Shown here in pieces: positions 25,139 through 34,960 of a stretch of DNA of 64,000 bases. The notes beneath the pieces were generated by a model. It was not told the origin of the DNA. It searched no databases and saw only the letters and a list, made by a program, of their open reading frames with translations. Source of the DNA: Chitinophagaceae bacterium. GTDB lineage: Bacteria; Bacteroidota; Bacteroidia; Chitinophagales; Chitinophagaceae. Position 1 is the first letter of the stretch; each line of letters opens with the position of its first letter. The stretch lies in contig JADBXP010000016.1 in NCBI GenBank assembly GCA_020403455.1, positions 84,020-148,019 on the forward strand. The letters are read 5' to 3'. Position numbers and translations under genes: made by a program.

Positions 25139-26842
25139 ATGAAGTACATCTTACTACTGTTATTTATCAGCACTTTTTCCGTTTCTCCTTCCAGCGCCCA
25201 GCTGATGGAAAAGAAAGAGAAATTTACCGAGGCCGATACCCTTCGGGGAAGTCTGAACGCCCGAAGAACCTGGTGGAATGTGCAGCGCTATGACATCGTT
25301 GTTCAGCCCGATTTAGCTAAAAGAACCATAACCGGACAAAACCGAATTACCTTTTCTATAGCGAAAGCATCTGGAGAAATGCAAATTGATTTGCAGCAAC
25401 CCATGCAAATTGATAGCATTGTCTGGAATTATACCGGTGGCAAGAGTTTGCCTTTCTCTAGGATGAATAACATTGCAGTGGTCAGTTTTCCATCGATACC
25501 TCAGGGATTGAAAGAAACCAGCATCACTATTTTTTTCAGTGGAAAACCTGTAATAGCGGTTCGCCCCCCCTGGGATGGTGGCTGGATATGGACAAGAGAT
25601 GAGAATGGGAATCCTTGGATCAGCGCTGCCTGTCAGGGACTAGGTGCCAGTGTTTGGTATCCCTGCAAAGACCATCAAAGCGATGAACCTGATCAGGGTG
25701 CTAGTCTAACCATGATTGTTCCGGATGGTTTGACCGGTGTAGCAAATGGAAGACTGATTAAAGAGGAAGCTGTAAAACCCGGACTGAAATCTTTTACCTG
25801 GGAAGTAAAAAATCCGATTAATAATTACAACCTGATTCCTTATATAGGAAAATATACCAACTTCACCGACACACTTTTAGGGGAGAAAGGAAAACTGGAT
25901 CTTTCTTATTGGGTTTTGGAAGACCATGTAGATGATGCCAAAAAACAATTTACCCAGGCAAAGTCCATGCTCCGCGCTTTCGAATACTGGCTGGGCCCCT
26001 ACCCTTTTTATGAAGACGCTTTTAAGCTGGTAGAAGCCCCTCACCTGGGAATGGAGCACCAAAGTGCGATTGCCTATGGCAATAAATTTTTGAACGGCTA
26101 CCTCGGTATGGATCTGAGCAATACCGGCTGGGGACTGAAATGGGATTACATTATTGTGCATGAAAGCGGGCATGAATGGTTTGCGAACAACATCACGAGC
26201 AATGACATTGCTGATATGTGGATACACGAGGGTTATACAACGTATACGGAAACTTTGTACACAGAATATCTCTTTGGAAAACAAGCAGGCAATGAATACA
26301 ATTACGGTCTTCGTCAGAACATAGAAAACCAGACTCCAATTGTAGGTCCTTATGGAGTCAACAAGGAAGGAAGTGGTGATATGTATCCTAAGACTGCGAA
26401 CATGATTCATAGCATCCGCCATGCTATGAACAACGACTCCCTTTTTCGCAGTTACCTGCGCGCAATGAACAAAGAGTTTTATCATGCGCAGGTTGATTAT
26501 GCTGATATCGAAAAAATTACTTCCCGATATACCGGTTGGTCAGTATCTTCTATTTTTCGGCAGTACCTCACCACCACACAAATTCCAAGATTCGCTTATG
26601 CGCTGGCACCTGATGGCAAAACAATCTTTTACCGCTGGGAAAATTGTCTGGAAGATTTTGACCTCCCCGTTTGGTTAGGATTGTCTTCTCCCGAAGGGAA
26701 ACAAGTTCAACTCAGACCCGAGGGTAATCAATGGAAAAAATGGAGTGGTGACGTGGGCATCAATAGTAATTCCATTAAAGAAATTGAAAAAATGTATTAT
26801 TGTGCCCTGCGGCAACAAACATTCACCGAAGAGTTCAAATAA
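25139..26842 (+). CDS. M1-family zinc metallopeptidase
   Basis: The 567-residue protein has a signal peptide (MKYILLLLFISTFSVSPSSAQ), an N-terminal beta domain (YDIVVQPDLAKRTITGQNRI), a GMEHQSAIAYG segment near residue 304 that corresponds to the GAMEN exopeptidase motif, and the zinc site HESGHEW at residues 341-347 with Glu364 18 residues later. The length covers the N-terminal and catalytic domains without the large C-terminal helical domain of aminopeptidase N. It is probably a periplasmic aminopeptidase. Spacing to msrA (75 bases) and to the flippase gene (53 bases) allows co-transcription. Confidence 0.93.
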   Translation: MKYILLLLFISTFSVSPSSAQLMEKKEKFTEADTLRGSLNARRTWWNVQRYDIVVQPDLAKRTITGQNRITFSIAKASGEMQIDLQQPMQIDSIVWNYTGGKSLPFSRMNNIAVVSFPSIPQGLKETSITIFFSGKPVIAVRPPWDGGWIWTRDENGNPWISAACQGLGASVWYPCKDHQSDEPDQGASLTMIVPDGLTGVANGRLIKEEAVKPGLKSFTWEVKNPINNYNLIPYIGKYTNFTDTLLGEKGKLDLSYWVLEDHVDDAKKQFTQAKSMLRAFEYWLGPYPFYEDAFKLVEAPHLGMEHQSAIAYGNKFLNGYLGMDLSNTGWGLKWDYIIVHESGHEWFANNITSNDIADMWIHEGYTTYTETLYTEYLFGKQAGNEYNYGLRQNIENQTPIVGPYGVNKEGSGDMYPKTANMIHSIRHAMNNDSLFRSYLRAMNKEFYHAQVDYADIEKITSRYTGWSVSSIFRQYLTTTQIPRFAYALAPDGKTIFYRWENCLEDFDLPVWLGLSSPEGKQVQLRPEGNQWKKWSGDVGINSNSIKEIEKMYYCALRQQTFTEEFK

Positions 26843-26895
26843 GCATTGTTATTTCTGAAGCATAGATCCAGGTCAACCATAACCAGAGATAAAGC

Positions 26896-28392
26896 ATGGG
26901 GAACATAAGAAAACAGACCATCGTTTCCAGTATCCTGGTTTATTTAGGATTTGGTGTAGGAGCAGTCAATATGTTGCTCTATTCCTCCGAATCCGGTCCT
27001 TTCTCGCTGGAGGAATTCGGCCTCACGCGCATTTTTTTTGATTATGCTCAAAACATGCTTGCACTGGGTGCATTGGGAACAATTCCGGTTATTTATAAGT
27101 TTTATCCGTTTTACAAAGACAATCTTCCGAAAGAGAAAATGGATATCATGACCTGGGCATTGTTTTCAACCATCATAGGCATGTTGCTTATATTACTTCT
27201 TGCCTGGTTGTTTCAATCTTATTTCGTCAACATTTATACTGCAAAATCCGGTTTGGTGGTGGATTATTACAATTGGATGATCCCCTTTTCCCTGGGCATG
27301 CTCTTTTTTTCTGTACTGGAGGGATTTAGCTGGGCGGTCGGCAAAAGTGTGCTCTCGAATTTTCTGAAAGAAACCCTGTTGCGCATCATCACTTTTTTTC
27401 TCATCGTGGCAGTCTATTTGGGCTGGATTGAATACGCTACTTTCATCCATCTTTTTTCATTTCTCTATCTGATCATTTTTTTGGTATTACTGATTCAACT
27501 GATCAGGGAAAACAAACTACATTTTTCTTTTACCATCAGTCGGGTAACCAAAAAGTTTTGGAAAAAAATGCTGGGGATGCAATTACTCACCTATGGTGGT
27601 AACTGTATTGCATCCATTGCAGCCACCATTGATGTATTCATCATTGCCGGTTTTCAAAACCTGAAAGCAGTAGGTATTTTTGTTTTTGCGCAATATGCCG
27701 CCAACCTGATTCAAGTGCCCCTGCGCAGCATACAAGCGGTTTCCGCAGGTATTCTTTCACAAGCCTGGAAAGATAAAAACCTGAAAGAGATTGATCGCAT
27801 CTACAAAAGATCTTGTATCAATTTATTGCTGCTTGCACTTTTTGTTTTTGGTAATCTCTGGCTGAACGTAAAAGAAGCCATTCAGGTACTTCATATCCAA
27901 AATGCCTATGCTGACGGACTTACCGTAATTTTTGTATTAGGGATGGTGAGAATTATTGATGCAGGTACCGGACTCAATGCTTTGGTGATCAACACATCCA
28001 CCTTCTGGAAATTTGATTTTTACAGTGGTGTTGTTTTATTGGCACTCCGCTTGCCCCTCACCTATTTTTTAATTAAGAATTATGGCATATTGGGTTCAGC
28101 AGTTGCAGAGTTGATTGCTTACAGCATTTACAATTTTATCCGTTTTGAATTCTTGCGTAAAAAATTCAAGATGCAACCTTTTGATGCAAAAACGCTTTAT
28201 GCCCTTGTTCTAGCTATTGCAGCTTATTTTATAGCAAATATGATAGGCTACCCACTTTCCGGCTGGCCCTCCATTGCCATCAAAGCAATTGTCTTTTCCG
28301 GATTAATGGTTATTGGAATTTTTTATTGGAAAATAACCCCTGATGCTCATCAGTTACTGGATGTGGCTAAAAACAGATGGGGGAAAAAATAA
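26896..28392 (+). CDS. Polysaccharide flippase-like membrane protein (MATE/Wzx superfamily)
   Basis: The 498-residue protein has about 12-14 hydrophobic segments, starting with TIVSSILVYLGFGVGAVNMLLY, and the pattern of oligosaccharide flippases (GMLFFSVLEGFSWAVGK, VINTSTFWKFDFYSGVVLL, YGILGSAVAELIAYS). Such proteins move lipid-linked sugars across the inner membrane during surface polysaccharide assembly. No glycosyltransferase genes lie nearby, so the sugar is unknown and this may be an orphan copy. The gene ends one base before the convergent NlpC/P60 gene. Confidence 0.85.
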   Translation: MGNIRKQTIVSSILVYLGFGVGAVNMLLYSSESGPFSLEEFGLTRIFFDYAQNMLALGALGTIPVIYKFYPFYKDNLPKEKMDIMTWALFSTIIGMLLILLLAWLFQSYFVNIYTAKSGLVVDYYNWMIPFSLGMLFFSVLEGFSWAVGKSVLSNFLKETLLRIITFFLIVAVYLGWIEYATFIHLFSFLYLIIFLVLLIQLIRENKLHFSFTISRVTKKFWKKMLGMQLLTYGGNCIASIAATIDVFIIAGFQNLKAVGIFVFAQYAANLIQVPLRSIQAVSAGILSQAWKDKNLKEIDRIYKRSCINLLLLALFVFGNLWLNVKEAIQVLHIQNAYADGLTVIFVLGMVRIIDAGTGLNALVINTSTFWKFDFYSGVVLLALRLPLTYFLIKNYGILGSAVAELIAYSIYNFIRFEFLRKKFKMQPFDAKTLYALVLAIAAYFIANMIGYPLSGWPSIAIKAIVFSGLMVIGIFYWKITPDAHQLLDVAKNRWGKK

Positions 28393-28393
28393 A

Positions 28394-29125
28394 TCAGATC
28401 TGACTTTTGAGTCTTCCACCACCTCTGAAACGTGGTTTCCAATAACTTTCATCCAGATCACTGATGCTCACACCATTGCTTGTGGAAGCGTGTAAGAATT
28501 TATTGTTTTGAAGATAGATACCCACATGTGTAATGGCATTCTTCCTGCCGCGTGTGTGAAAAAACACCAAATCACCTTCTTTTAATTCATCTTTCTCAAT
28601 GAGTTCACTGGCGGCATATTGTTCATGGGCAGTTCTTGGAAGAGGTATTTGGTAAACATCTCTGTACAATACCTGAACAAAAGCAGAGCAATCAATGCAA
28701 TTATCGGTGCTGCCGCCCAAACAATAGCGGGTGCCCCACCAGGTATCCATTACCTGTAGCAAGGAGGGATTGGTGAGTTTTTCTGCCACAACATCCAGTA
28801 AAATTCCGTATTTGATCTGAAGAAAAGCCGGTGACTCTTGTGTAACATACAGATTTTCTGCGGGTCGAAGCCCGGTAGGGCTCACTGACTCATTTCTAAA
28901 GGCAGTTGCTGATGTTCCGGAAGCCGGTGAAGCTTTTACAGTCCGTATGGGAGCTGATGTACCTTTTGACCCCGGTGTAGGTGTTTTTGCTGGTGTTGCT
29001 GAGGCAGAAGCTGTAGGCTTGACAGCCGGTGAAGGAGTTGATTTGCTGAATACCGGCTGCAACAAATGACAGCCCGAACAACTCAGCCCAATTCCCAATA
29101 AAATGATGAAAATTCTGGAGGACAT
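28394..29125 (-). CDS. NlpC/P60-family (C40) cell-wall hydrolase lipoprotein
   Basis: The ATG at 29125 begins a lipoprotein signal (MSSRIFIILLGIGLSCSGC). A proline-, serine- and threonine-rich linker of about 70 residues follows (TPSPAVKPTASASATPAKTP). The C-terminal NlpC/P60 domain carries the catalytic cysteine in DNCIDCSAF and the histidine in ITHVGIYL; the third residue is probably the histidine in KFLHAS. Such enzymes cleave peptidoglycan stem peptides, typically between gamma-D-glutamate and the diamino acid. The linker would let a membrane-anchored enzyme reach the wall. The ORF track starts at a TTG two codons upstream. Confidence 0.92.
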   Translation of the reverse strand: MSSRIFIILLGIGLSCSGCHLLQPVFSKSTPSPAVKPTASASATPAKTPTPGSKGTSAPIRTVKASPASGTSATAFRNESVSPTGLRPAENLYVTQESPAFLQIKYGILLDVVAEKLTNPSLLQVMDTWWGTRYCLGGSTDNCIDCSAFVQVLYRDVYQIPLPRTAHEQYAASELIEKDELKEGDLVFFHTRGRKNAITHVGIYLQNNKFLHASTSNGVSISDLDESYWKPRFRGGGRLKSQI

Positions 29126-29139
29126 ATACAATCAACGGT

Positions 29140-29147
29140 CAAATATA
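29140..29147 (-). promoter_or_regulatory. -7 promoter element of the NlpC/P60 gene
   Basis: TATATTTG on the minus strand is a perfect TAnnTTTG match, 14 bases before the chosen ATG. A -33 element is not clear. Confidence 0.5.
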
Positions 29148-29342
29148 AAAACTGTTGGCTGTATGACGATTAGCAGGCGATTTTTTAACCCCTTCTTGTG
29201 AGAAGTACCTCGCAATTGTGGAAAAAACCAAGGGCAATAGCAATACAAAAAAAGCGATATTTGTTGGCTGAGGTAATGGCTGTTCCCACTGAAATTCTCT
29301 TTTGTTTAGGACTGCCCGACCGCTTGAATGGAGGCTGATTCT

Positions 29343-32300
29343 ATGACGCGATTTTCACATTTGCATGTCCACACCCAATATTCCCTGCTGGACGGGGCTG
29401 CTTCGGTTAAAAAATTATTTAAAAAGGCGGCTGCAGAAGAAATGCCTGCCATAGCCATTACCGATCATGGAAACATGTTCGGGGCTTTTGAGTTTGTAAA
29501 ACAGGCCTGGAACGATACCATACAAACCGGAACGGATGAAAATGGCAAGCCCATTCTTACACCCAGGGTAAAGCCGGTGGTTGGCTGTGAATTCTATGTT
29601 GTAAAAGACCGACACATCAAAACTTTTACCAAAGAGGTGAAGGATGAACGCTATCACCAGGTACTGCTGGCAAAAAATGCAGAAGGTTATCAAAATCTGA
29701 TACAACTAACCTCGCTGGGTTATATGGAGGGAATGTACAGTAAATACCCACGCATTGACAAGGAATTGATCCTGCGACACCACCGGGGGTTGATCGCCAC
29801 TACTTGTTGCATCGGGGCACATGTGCCTCAGGCCATCTTGCATCAGGGAGAAGAGGCAGCCGAAATTGAATTCAAATGGTGGCTGGATGTATTTGGAGAA
29901 GATTATTACATCGAATTGCAAAGACACCAGATGGAGGAACAGGAATCCATCAATCAAACCCTGCTGCGCTTTTCTAAAAAATACAATGTTCCCGTCATTG
30001 CCACGAATGACAGTCATTATGTAGATCAGGAAGACGCCAATGCACACGATATTCTTCTCTGCCTGAATACCGGAGAGAAACAATCCACCCCCGGAATTGA
30101 CGATTTTGTGAATGATGATGTGCAGGTACGCAACCGTCGCTTCAAATTCCCGAATAATCAATTCTATTTTAAATCCACCCGGGAAATGTCTGAGTTGTTC
30201 AGTGACGTTCCGGAAGCCATTGACAATACCAATGCGATTGTTGACAAAATTGATGTATTGAATCTGAAGAAGGACATTTTGCTGCCCGCTTTCCCTTTAC
30301 CAAAGGAATTCCAGATTCACAATGATGCCAACCTCAATCAGTATGAGTTCCTGAAACACCTGACCGAAGAAGGTGCCCGAAAAAGATATGCAGAAATAAC
30401 ACCACAGGTAAGAGAACGAATCGACTTTGAGCTGTTCACCATCAAGACCATGGGCTTTGCTGGTTACTTCCTGATCGTGAGTGACTTCATCAAAGCGGGA
30501 AGAGAAATGGGCGTTTTTGTTGGCCCCGGTCGTGGCTCGGCAGCGGGTAGTCTGGTAGCCTATTGCATAGGAATAACCAATATCGATCCAATCAAGTACG
30601 ATCTGCTATTCGAAAGATTTCTCAACCCGGAGCGAAAGAGCATGCCCGATATCGATACGGACTTCGACGATGAGGGTAGGCAGAGGGTCATCGATTATGT
30701 GGTAGATAAATACGGGAAAAACCAGGTGGCCCAAATCGTGACATATGGCACCATGGCAGCGAAAAGTAGTATCAAAGATGTCGCGCGTGTAATTGACATG
30801 CCTTTGGCAGACAGCAACCTATTGGCGAAGCTGGTTCCCGATAAACCCGGCACAGAACTCAGACGGGTTCTGCACGCACCTTTACTGAAAAAAGATGGAG
30901 AAAAATCCTTGGAAGAAAAGGAAAGTTATACCCCGGATGACATGGAGAACATCCGAAAACTGCGTGAAATTTATAAGGGTGATGACCTCAGAGCGAAAGT
31001 ATTGAAGGAAGCCGAAAGGCTGGAAGGAACTGTAAGAAATACAGGCATACATGCTGCCGGTATCATCATTGCACCTTCCGACCTTACAACTCTTATTCCC
31101 GTAGCAACTTCCAAGGATTCCAAACTCCTGATTACACAAATAGAAGGCAAACTGATTGAAGAAGCAGGGGTTTTAAAGATGGACTTTCTTGGATTAAAAA
31201 CACTTTCCATCATCAAGAACGCCCTCGAAATGATTCGACAGAATCATGGAGTAGAAATCGACATAGATCAGATTCCTCTCGATGATGAACTTACCTATCA
31301 ACTGTTTCAGAAAGGCAATACGATTGCAGTGTTTCAGTTTGAAGCCCCGCATTTATTCTCCATCTTCCGTGACATCAAACCCACGGCAATTGAAGACCTG
31401 ATTGCCTTGAACGCATTGAACAGACCGGGTCCCATGCAATACATTCCCGAATATGTGAAGAGAAAGCATGGTCGTGTTACCATTTCTTATGACCTGCCTG
31501 AAATGGAGGAATACCTCAAAGAAACTTATGGCATCACCATTTATCAGGAGCAGGTCATGTTGCTTTCTCAAAAGATTGCCGGGTTCAGCAAAGGGAAGGC
31601 AGACGGACTCCGGAAAGCCATGGGTAAGAAAGACAGAAAGACCCTGGACCAATTGAAAGAAGCCTTCATGCAGGGGGCATTGGAAAGAAATCATCCCAAG
31701 GAAAAACTGGAAAAGATATGGACAGACTGGGAGTCTTTCGCAGAATATGCTTTTAATAAATCACATAGTACATCCTACACAGTAGTCTCCTATCAAACCG
31801 CTTACCTGAAAGCACATTATCCCGGTGAGTTCATGGCTGCTGTGCTGAACAATGCCAAGAGCATTGAAAATATTACATTCTTCATGGAGGAATGTAAACG
31901 CATGGGCATAAAAGTATTGGGACCCGATGTGAATGAATCTTTGAAGGGGTTTGCTGTCAATAAAAAAGGAGAGATACGTTTTGGACTAGGTGGATTGAAA
32001 GGTGTGGGTGATGCTGCGGTTGACCACATCATTGAAGACAGAATACAAAATGGTCCTTACAAAGATATCTTCCATTTCATGGAAAGAATAGTGAAACAGG
32101 TCAATAGAAAATCATTGGAGAGTCTTGCCTATTCAGGTGCCCTGGATTGCTTCAACCAACTACACCGAGCCCAATATTTTACAGTACCTGATAGCGAAAA
32201 ATTATCAGGACTGGAAAAACTGATTCAATATGGACAGGCCAAATGGCAGGCATCTACCGGTTCCAGCCATACTTTATTTGGATCACTCGATTCGTTTGAG

Positions 32301-33017
32301 AATGTGCCACCTCCCAAAATCACACCCACAGAACCCTGGACCCTCACAGAATTACTGGAATTTGAAAAAGAAGTGACAGGCATGTTCATGAGCGGGCATC
32401 CACTTGACCATTTCAGATTTGAGTTGACACATTATGGTATCATGCCTATTAATCAATTCAATGAGTTCAGGGATAATCTTACTGTACAACAAAATACCGG
32501 CAGAATCATTCGCGTGGCTGGCCTTGTTACTTCCGTTCAACACAAGGTGACCCGAACGGGAAAAAATTACGGTGTCATCATCATGGAAGATTACACCGGC
32601 AAGGCGGAATTCACAGTTTGGAGTGAAGAATATGTCCGCTTCCAGTCCTATTTCGAAAAGGGAAAGAAAATTGTTATCCAGGGTAGTTTCCGCCCCAGGT
32701 ACAAAGATGCAGAACAACTGGAGTGGAAAATTTCTCAGATTATCCTGCTGGAGTCGGTACTTACGCAGTTAACCAGAACGATAGATGTACAAATTCATCC
32801 GGCTGCCGTATCTGATGAAATGATACAGTTTGTAGAGTCGAATGTGAAAAAATACCCGGGTAAGTCGACGCTCAAGTTCCACATCAATGAGCCTTCTGAA
32901 TCCATTACCGTTTCGTTGACCACCTTTCACACAGGATTTGAAATGAATGAAGAAATGGCTCAATACCTCCAGTTGCAATCAGATTGGGGTGTCAACGTCT
33001 CCCTCTTTGGCCAATAG
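29343..33017 (+). CDS. dnaE: DNA polymerase III alpha subunit
   Basis: The start at 29343 (MTRFSHLHVHTQYSLLDGA) matches the DnaE N-terminus; the track's 29328 adds five residues. The roughly 1224-residue replicative polymerase has an N-terminal PHP domain (HLHVHTQYSLLDGA), the palm and finger region with GPGRGSAAGS and the catalytic aspartates in MPDIDTDFDD, a tandem helix-hairpin-helix region, and an OB-fold near the C-terminus (RVAGLVTSVQHKVTRTGK). The PHP histidines look intact, so proofreading or metal binding by this domain is possible. It stands alone with about 200 bases of upstream sequence. Confidence 0.98.
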   Translation: MTRFSHLHVHTQYSLLDGAASVKKLFKKAAAEEMPAIAITDHGNMFGAFEFVKQAWNDTIQTGTDENGKPILTPRVKPVVGCEFYVVKDRHIKTFTKEVKDERYHQVLLAKNAEGYQNLIQLTSLGYMEGMYSKYPRIDKELILRHHRGLIATTCCIGAHVPQAILHQGEEAAEIEFKWWLDVFGEDYYIELQRHQMEEQESINQTLLRFSKKYNVPVIATNDSHYVDQEDANAHDILLCLNTGEKQSTPGIDDFVNDDVQVRNRRFKFPNNQFYFKSTREMSELFSDVPEAIDNTNAIVDKIDVLNLKKDILLPAFPLPKEFQIHNDANLNQYEFLKHLTEEGARKRYAEITPQVRERIDFELFTIKTMGFAGYFLIVSDFIKAGREMGVFVGPGRGSAAGSLVAYCIGITNIDPIKYDLLFERFLNPERKSMPDIDTDFDDEGRQRVIDYVVDKYGKNQVAQIVTYGTMAAKSSIKDVARVIDMPLADSNLLAKLVPDKPGTELRRVLHAPLLKKDGEKSLEEKESYTPDDMENIRKLREIYKGDDLRAKVLKEAERLEGTVRNTGIHAAGIIIAPSDLTTLIPVATSKDSKLLITQIEGKLIEEAGVLKMDFLGLKTLSIIKNALEMIRQNHGVEIDIDQIPLDDELTYQLFQKGNTIAVFQFEAPHLFSIFRDIKPTAIEDLIALNALNRPGPMQYIPEYVKRKHGRVTISYDLPEMEEYLKETYGITIYQEQVMLLSQKIAGFSKGKADGLRKAMGKKDRKTLDQLKEAFMQGALERNHPKEKLEKIWTDWESFAEYAFNKSHSTSYTVVSYQTAYLKAHYPGEFMAAVLNNAKSIENITFFMEECKRMGIKVLGPDVNESLKGFAVNKKGEIRFGLGGLKGVGDAAVDHIIEDRIQNGPYKDIFHFMERIVKQVNRKSLESLAYSGALDCFNQLHRAQYFTVPDSEKLSGLEKLIQYGQAKWQASTGSSHTLFGSLDSFENVPPPKITPTEPWTLTELLEFEKEVTGMFMSGHPLDHFRFELTHYGIMPINQFNEFRDNLTVQQNTGRIIRVAGLVTSVQHKVTRTGKNYGVIIMEDYTGKAEFTVWSEEYVRFQSYFEKGKKIVIQGSFRPRYKDAEQLEWKISQIILLESVLTQLTRTIDVQIHPAAVSDEMIQFVESNVKKYPGKSTLKFHINEPSESITVSLTTFHTGFEMNEEMAQYLQLQSDWGVNVSLFGQ

Positions 33018-33109
33018 GACAGATTTGCAGTCATTGGCTTTGAGCCGACGGCTTGTCATTAAATCACAGGGGTGGAAAAGTCAAACGGGCAGGAAATATC
33101 CTTTGGATG

Positions 33110-33117
33110 TATATTTG
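33110..33117 (+). promoter_or_regulatory. -7 promoter element of trxA
   Basis: TATATTTG matches TAnnTTTG exactly and lies 37 bases before the trxA ATG. No well-spaced -33 TTG is seen. Confidence 0.5.
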
Positions 33118-33154
33118 ACATATACCGTTATAGTTCATCATTAAAAAAAATACA

Positions 33155-33472
33155 ATGGCTTTAGAATTAACAGATGCAAATTTCCAGACATCAGTGCTGG
33201 AAAGCGATAAATTAAATGTAGTTGACTTTTGGGCTGAGTGGTGCGGACCTTGCCGTGCCATCGGACCTGTAATTGAGGAATTGGCAGTTCAGTACAAAGA
33301 CCAGGTGAATGTGGGCAAAGTAAATGTTGACCACAATCCGGGGTTGAGTGTGAACTATGGCATAACCTCTATTCCTGCGATTCTTTTCATTAAGGGCGGA
33401 CAGGTTGTGGACAAGCAGATTGGGGCTGTGCCTAAATCTGTTTTAGAGAAAAAAATTCAGGCCCACCTTTGA
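33155..33472 (+). CDS. trxA: Thioredoxin
   Basis: The 105-residue protein has the thioredoxin active site WCGPC (residues 29-33) after VVDFWAE, the cis-proline loop GITSIPAILF, and no signal peptide, so it is a cytoplasmic disulfide reductase of normal length. It is flanked by its own -7 promoter element and a strong terminator, so it is monocistronic. The family reduces targets such as ribonucleotide reductase and methionine sulfoxide reductases. Confidence 0.97.
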   Translation: MALELTDANFQTSVLESDKLNVVDFWAEWCGPCRAIGPVIEELAVQYKDQVNVGKVNVDHNPGLSVNYGITSIPAILFIKGGQVVDKQIGAVPKSVLEKKIQAHL

Positions 33473-33493
33473 TATCATATAAGGAAAGTATAT

Positions 33494-33518
33494 ACGCCCC
33501 ACCGGGGCGTTTTTTTTT
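33494..33518 (+). terminator. Intrinsic terminator of trxA
   Basis: ACGCCCC-ACC-GGGGCGT forms a perfect 7-bp GC-rich stem followed by a run of eight T, 21 bases after the stop codon. Confidence 0.92.
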
Positions 33519-33602
33519 GCCCTTCCCTCCCATTTTCATCCACAGTAGGTTAAATTATTATTTCTTAACTTACCGCATCGATTCATCCTCAATCATTTCG
33601 GT

Positions 33603-34880
33603 ATGTCTATACGCTTTCGACTGATCATCATGAATTTTCTCGAGTTTTTTGTCTGGGGAGCCTGGCTCATCTCGCTTGGTGGTTATCTGATCGGGGTACT
33701 AAAATTCAGTGGCGGCCAGGTTGGAGCTATTTATGGCACAATGGGATTGGCATCGCTGTTTATGCCTGCCTTGATGGGAATCGTTGCAGATCGCTGGGTG
33801 AATGCTGAAAGAGTTTTGGGCGTACTTCACCTGATTGGGGCAGCTTTGTTGTTATGGGCCTCCACCATAGATTCGGTTGATCAGTATCCGTTGTTTTACC
33901 TCATCATGTTATTCAACTCCATGGCTTTCATGCCAACCATTGCCATGAACAATACCGTCTCCTACAGTATTCTGCAAAAAAATGGCTTAGAGGTGGTCAA
34001 AGACTTTCCTCCAATTCGTGTATGGGGCACTGTAGGTTTCATTGTTGCTATGTGGATGATTGATTTTCTCGACCTAACGAAAAGTGCAGCACAACTCTAT
34101 GTAAGTGCTGGTTCAGGAATTGTTTTGGGTATCTATGCTTTCACCATGCCTGCTTGTCCGCCCTCTTCAGGCGGCCAGCAAAAAACATGGGTACAAGCCC
34201 TCGGATTAGATGCATTTGTTCTATTCAAACAGCAAAAAATGCTGGTATTTTTTATCTTTTCTCTGTTGTTAGGAGCCGCCCTGCAAATAACCAATGCATT
34301 TGGAGGTGCCTTTCTCGATGATTTCAAACAAAGCTATCCCGATTCTTTTGGTGTCAAACATCCCAATCTCCTCTTATCTATTTCACAGATCTCAGAAACG
34401 CTGTTTATTTTGACTATCCCCTTCTTTCTGCAAAAATTTGGCATCAAGCGGGTGATGCTCATTAGCATGATCGCTTGGGTATTTCGTTTTGGTCTCTTCG
34501 GCATCGGCAATCCGGGCGATGGCCTGCACTGGCTGGTACTTTCTATGATCATCTATGGTATGGCGTTTGACTTTTTCAATATCTCCGGCTCTTTATTTGT
34601 TGAAAAGGAAGCAGATTCATCCATTAGAGCCAGTGCGCAAGGACTTTTCATGATCATGACCAATGGAATAGGAGCATATCTGGGTGGCTCTATCAGTGGT
34701 TGGGTCGTCGATTATTTTTCTACTGTCAATACAGTTACCAAAGAAATTCAACGGGACTGGCCCTCCATCTGGTTCAGTTTTGCAGGTTATGCACTGGTTT
34801 TGTCTATCTTTTTCCCCTTGCTCTTCCGTTACAAGCATGAACAAAAGCCCTCAGAGCATGAAGGCGAATTGCTGCATTAA
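33603..34880 (+). CDS. Nucleoside:H+ symporter-family permease (NupG/XapB-like MFS)
   Basis: The 425-residue protein has about 12 transmembrane helices and the signature features of the NupG family: MNFLEFFVWGAWLISLGGYL at the N-terminus, GLASLFMPALMGIVADRW, and PPIRVWGTVGFI. These proteins import nucleosides with protons across the inner membrane. The gene is followed 80 bases later by mqnE, which has its own -7 promoter element, so the two may be separate units. Substrate specificity is inferred from family only. Confidence 0.88.
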   Translation: MSIRFRLIIMNFLEFFVWGAWLISLGGYLIGVLKFSGGQVGAIYGTMGLASLFMPALMGIVADRWVNAERVLGVLHLIGAALLLWASTIDSVDQYPLFYLIMLFNSMAFMPTIAMNNTVSYSILQKNGLEVVKDFPPIRVWGTVGFIVAMWMIDFLDLTKSAAQLYVSAGSGIVLGIYAFTMPACPPSSGGQQKTWVQALGLDAFVLFKQQKMLVFFIFSLLLGAALQITNAFGGAFLDDFKQSYPDSFGVKHPNLLLSISQISETLFILTIPFFLQKFGIKRVMLISMIAWVFRFGLFGIGNPGDGLHWLVLSMIIYGMAFDFFNISGSLFVEKEADSSIRASAQGLFMIMTNGIGAYLGGSISGWVVDYFSTVNTVTKEIQRDWPSIWFSFAGYALVLSIFFPLLFRYKHEQKPSEHEGELLH

Positions 34881-34934
34881 TCATTGTTGACATTTCTTTT
34901 GCAAGAACTGTACCCTCATCTCACCGGAAGAGAG

Positions 34935-34942
34935 TAATTTTG
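34935..34942 (+). promoter_or_regulatory. -7 promoter element of mqnE
   Basis: TAATTTTG matches TAnnTTTG exactly, 18 bases before the ATG at 34961. It overlaps the alternative TTG start at 34940, which argues for the shorter protein. Confidence 0.55.
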
Positions 34943-34960
34943 CGCAACAAACACAGCAGT

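Noticed and set aside
25877-26485. 202-codon minus-strand ORF inside the M1 peptidase gene
   Set aside because: The opposite strand carries the zinc motif and conserved segments at this place, so this is a shadow frame.
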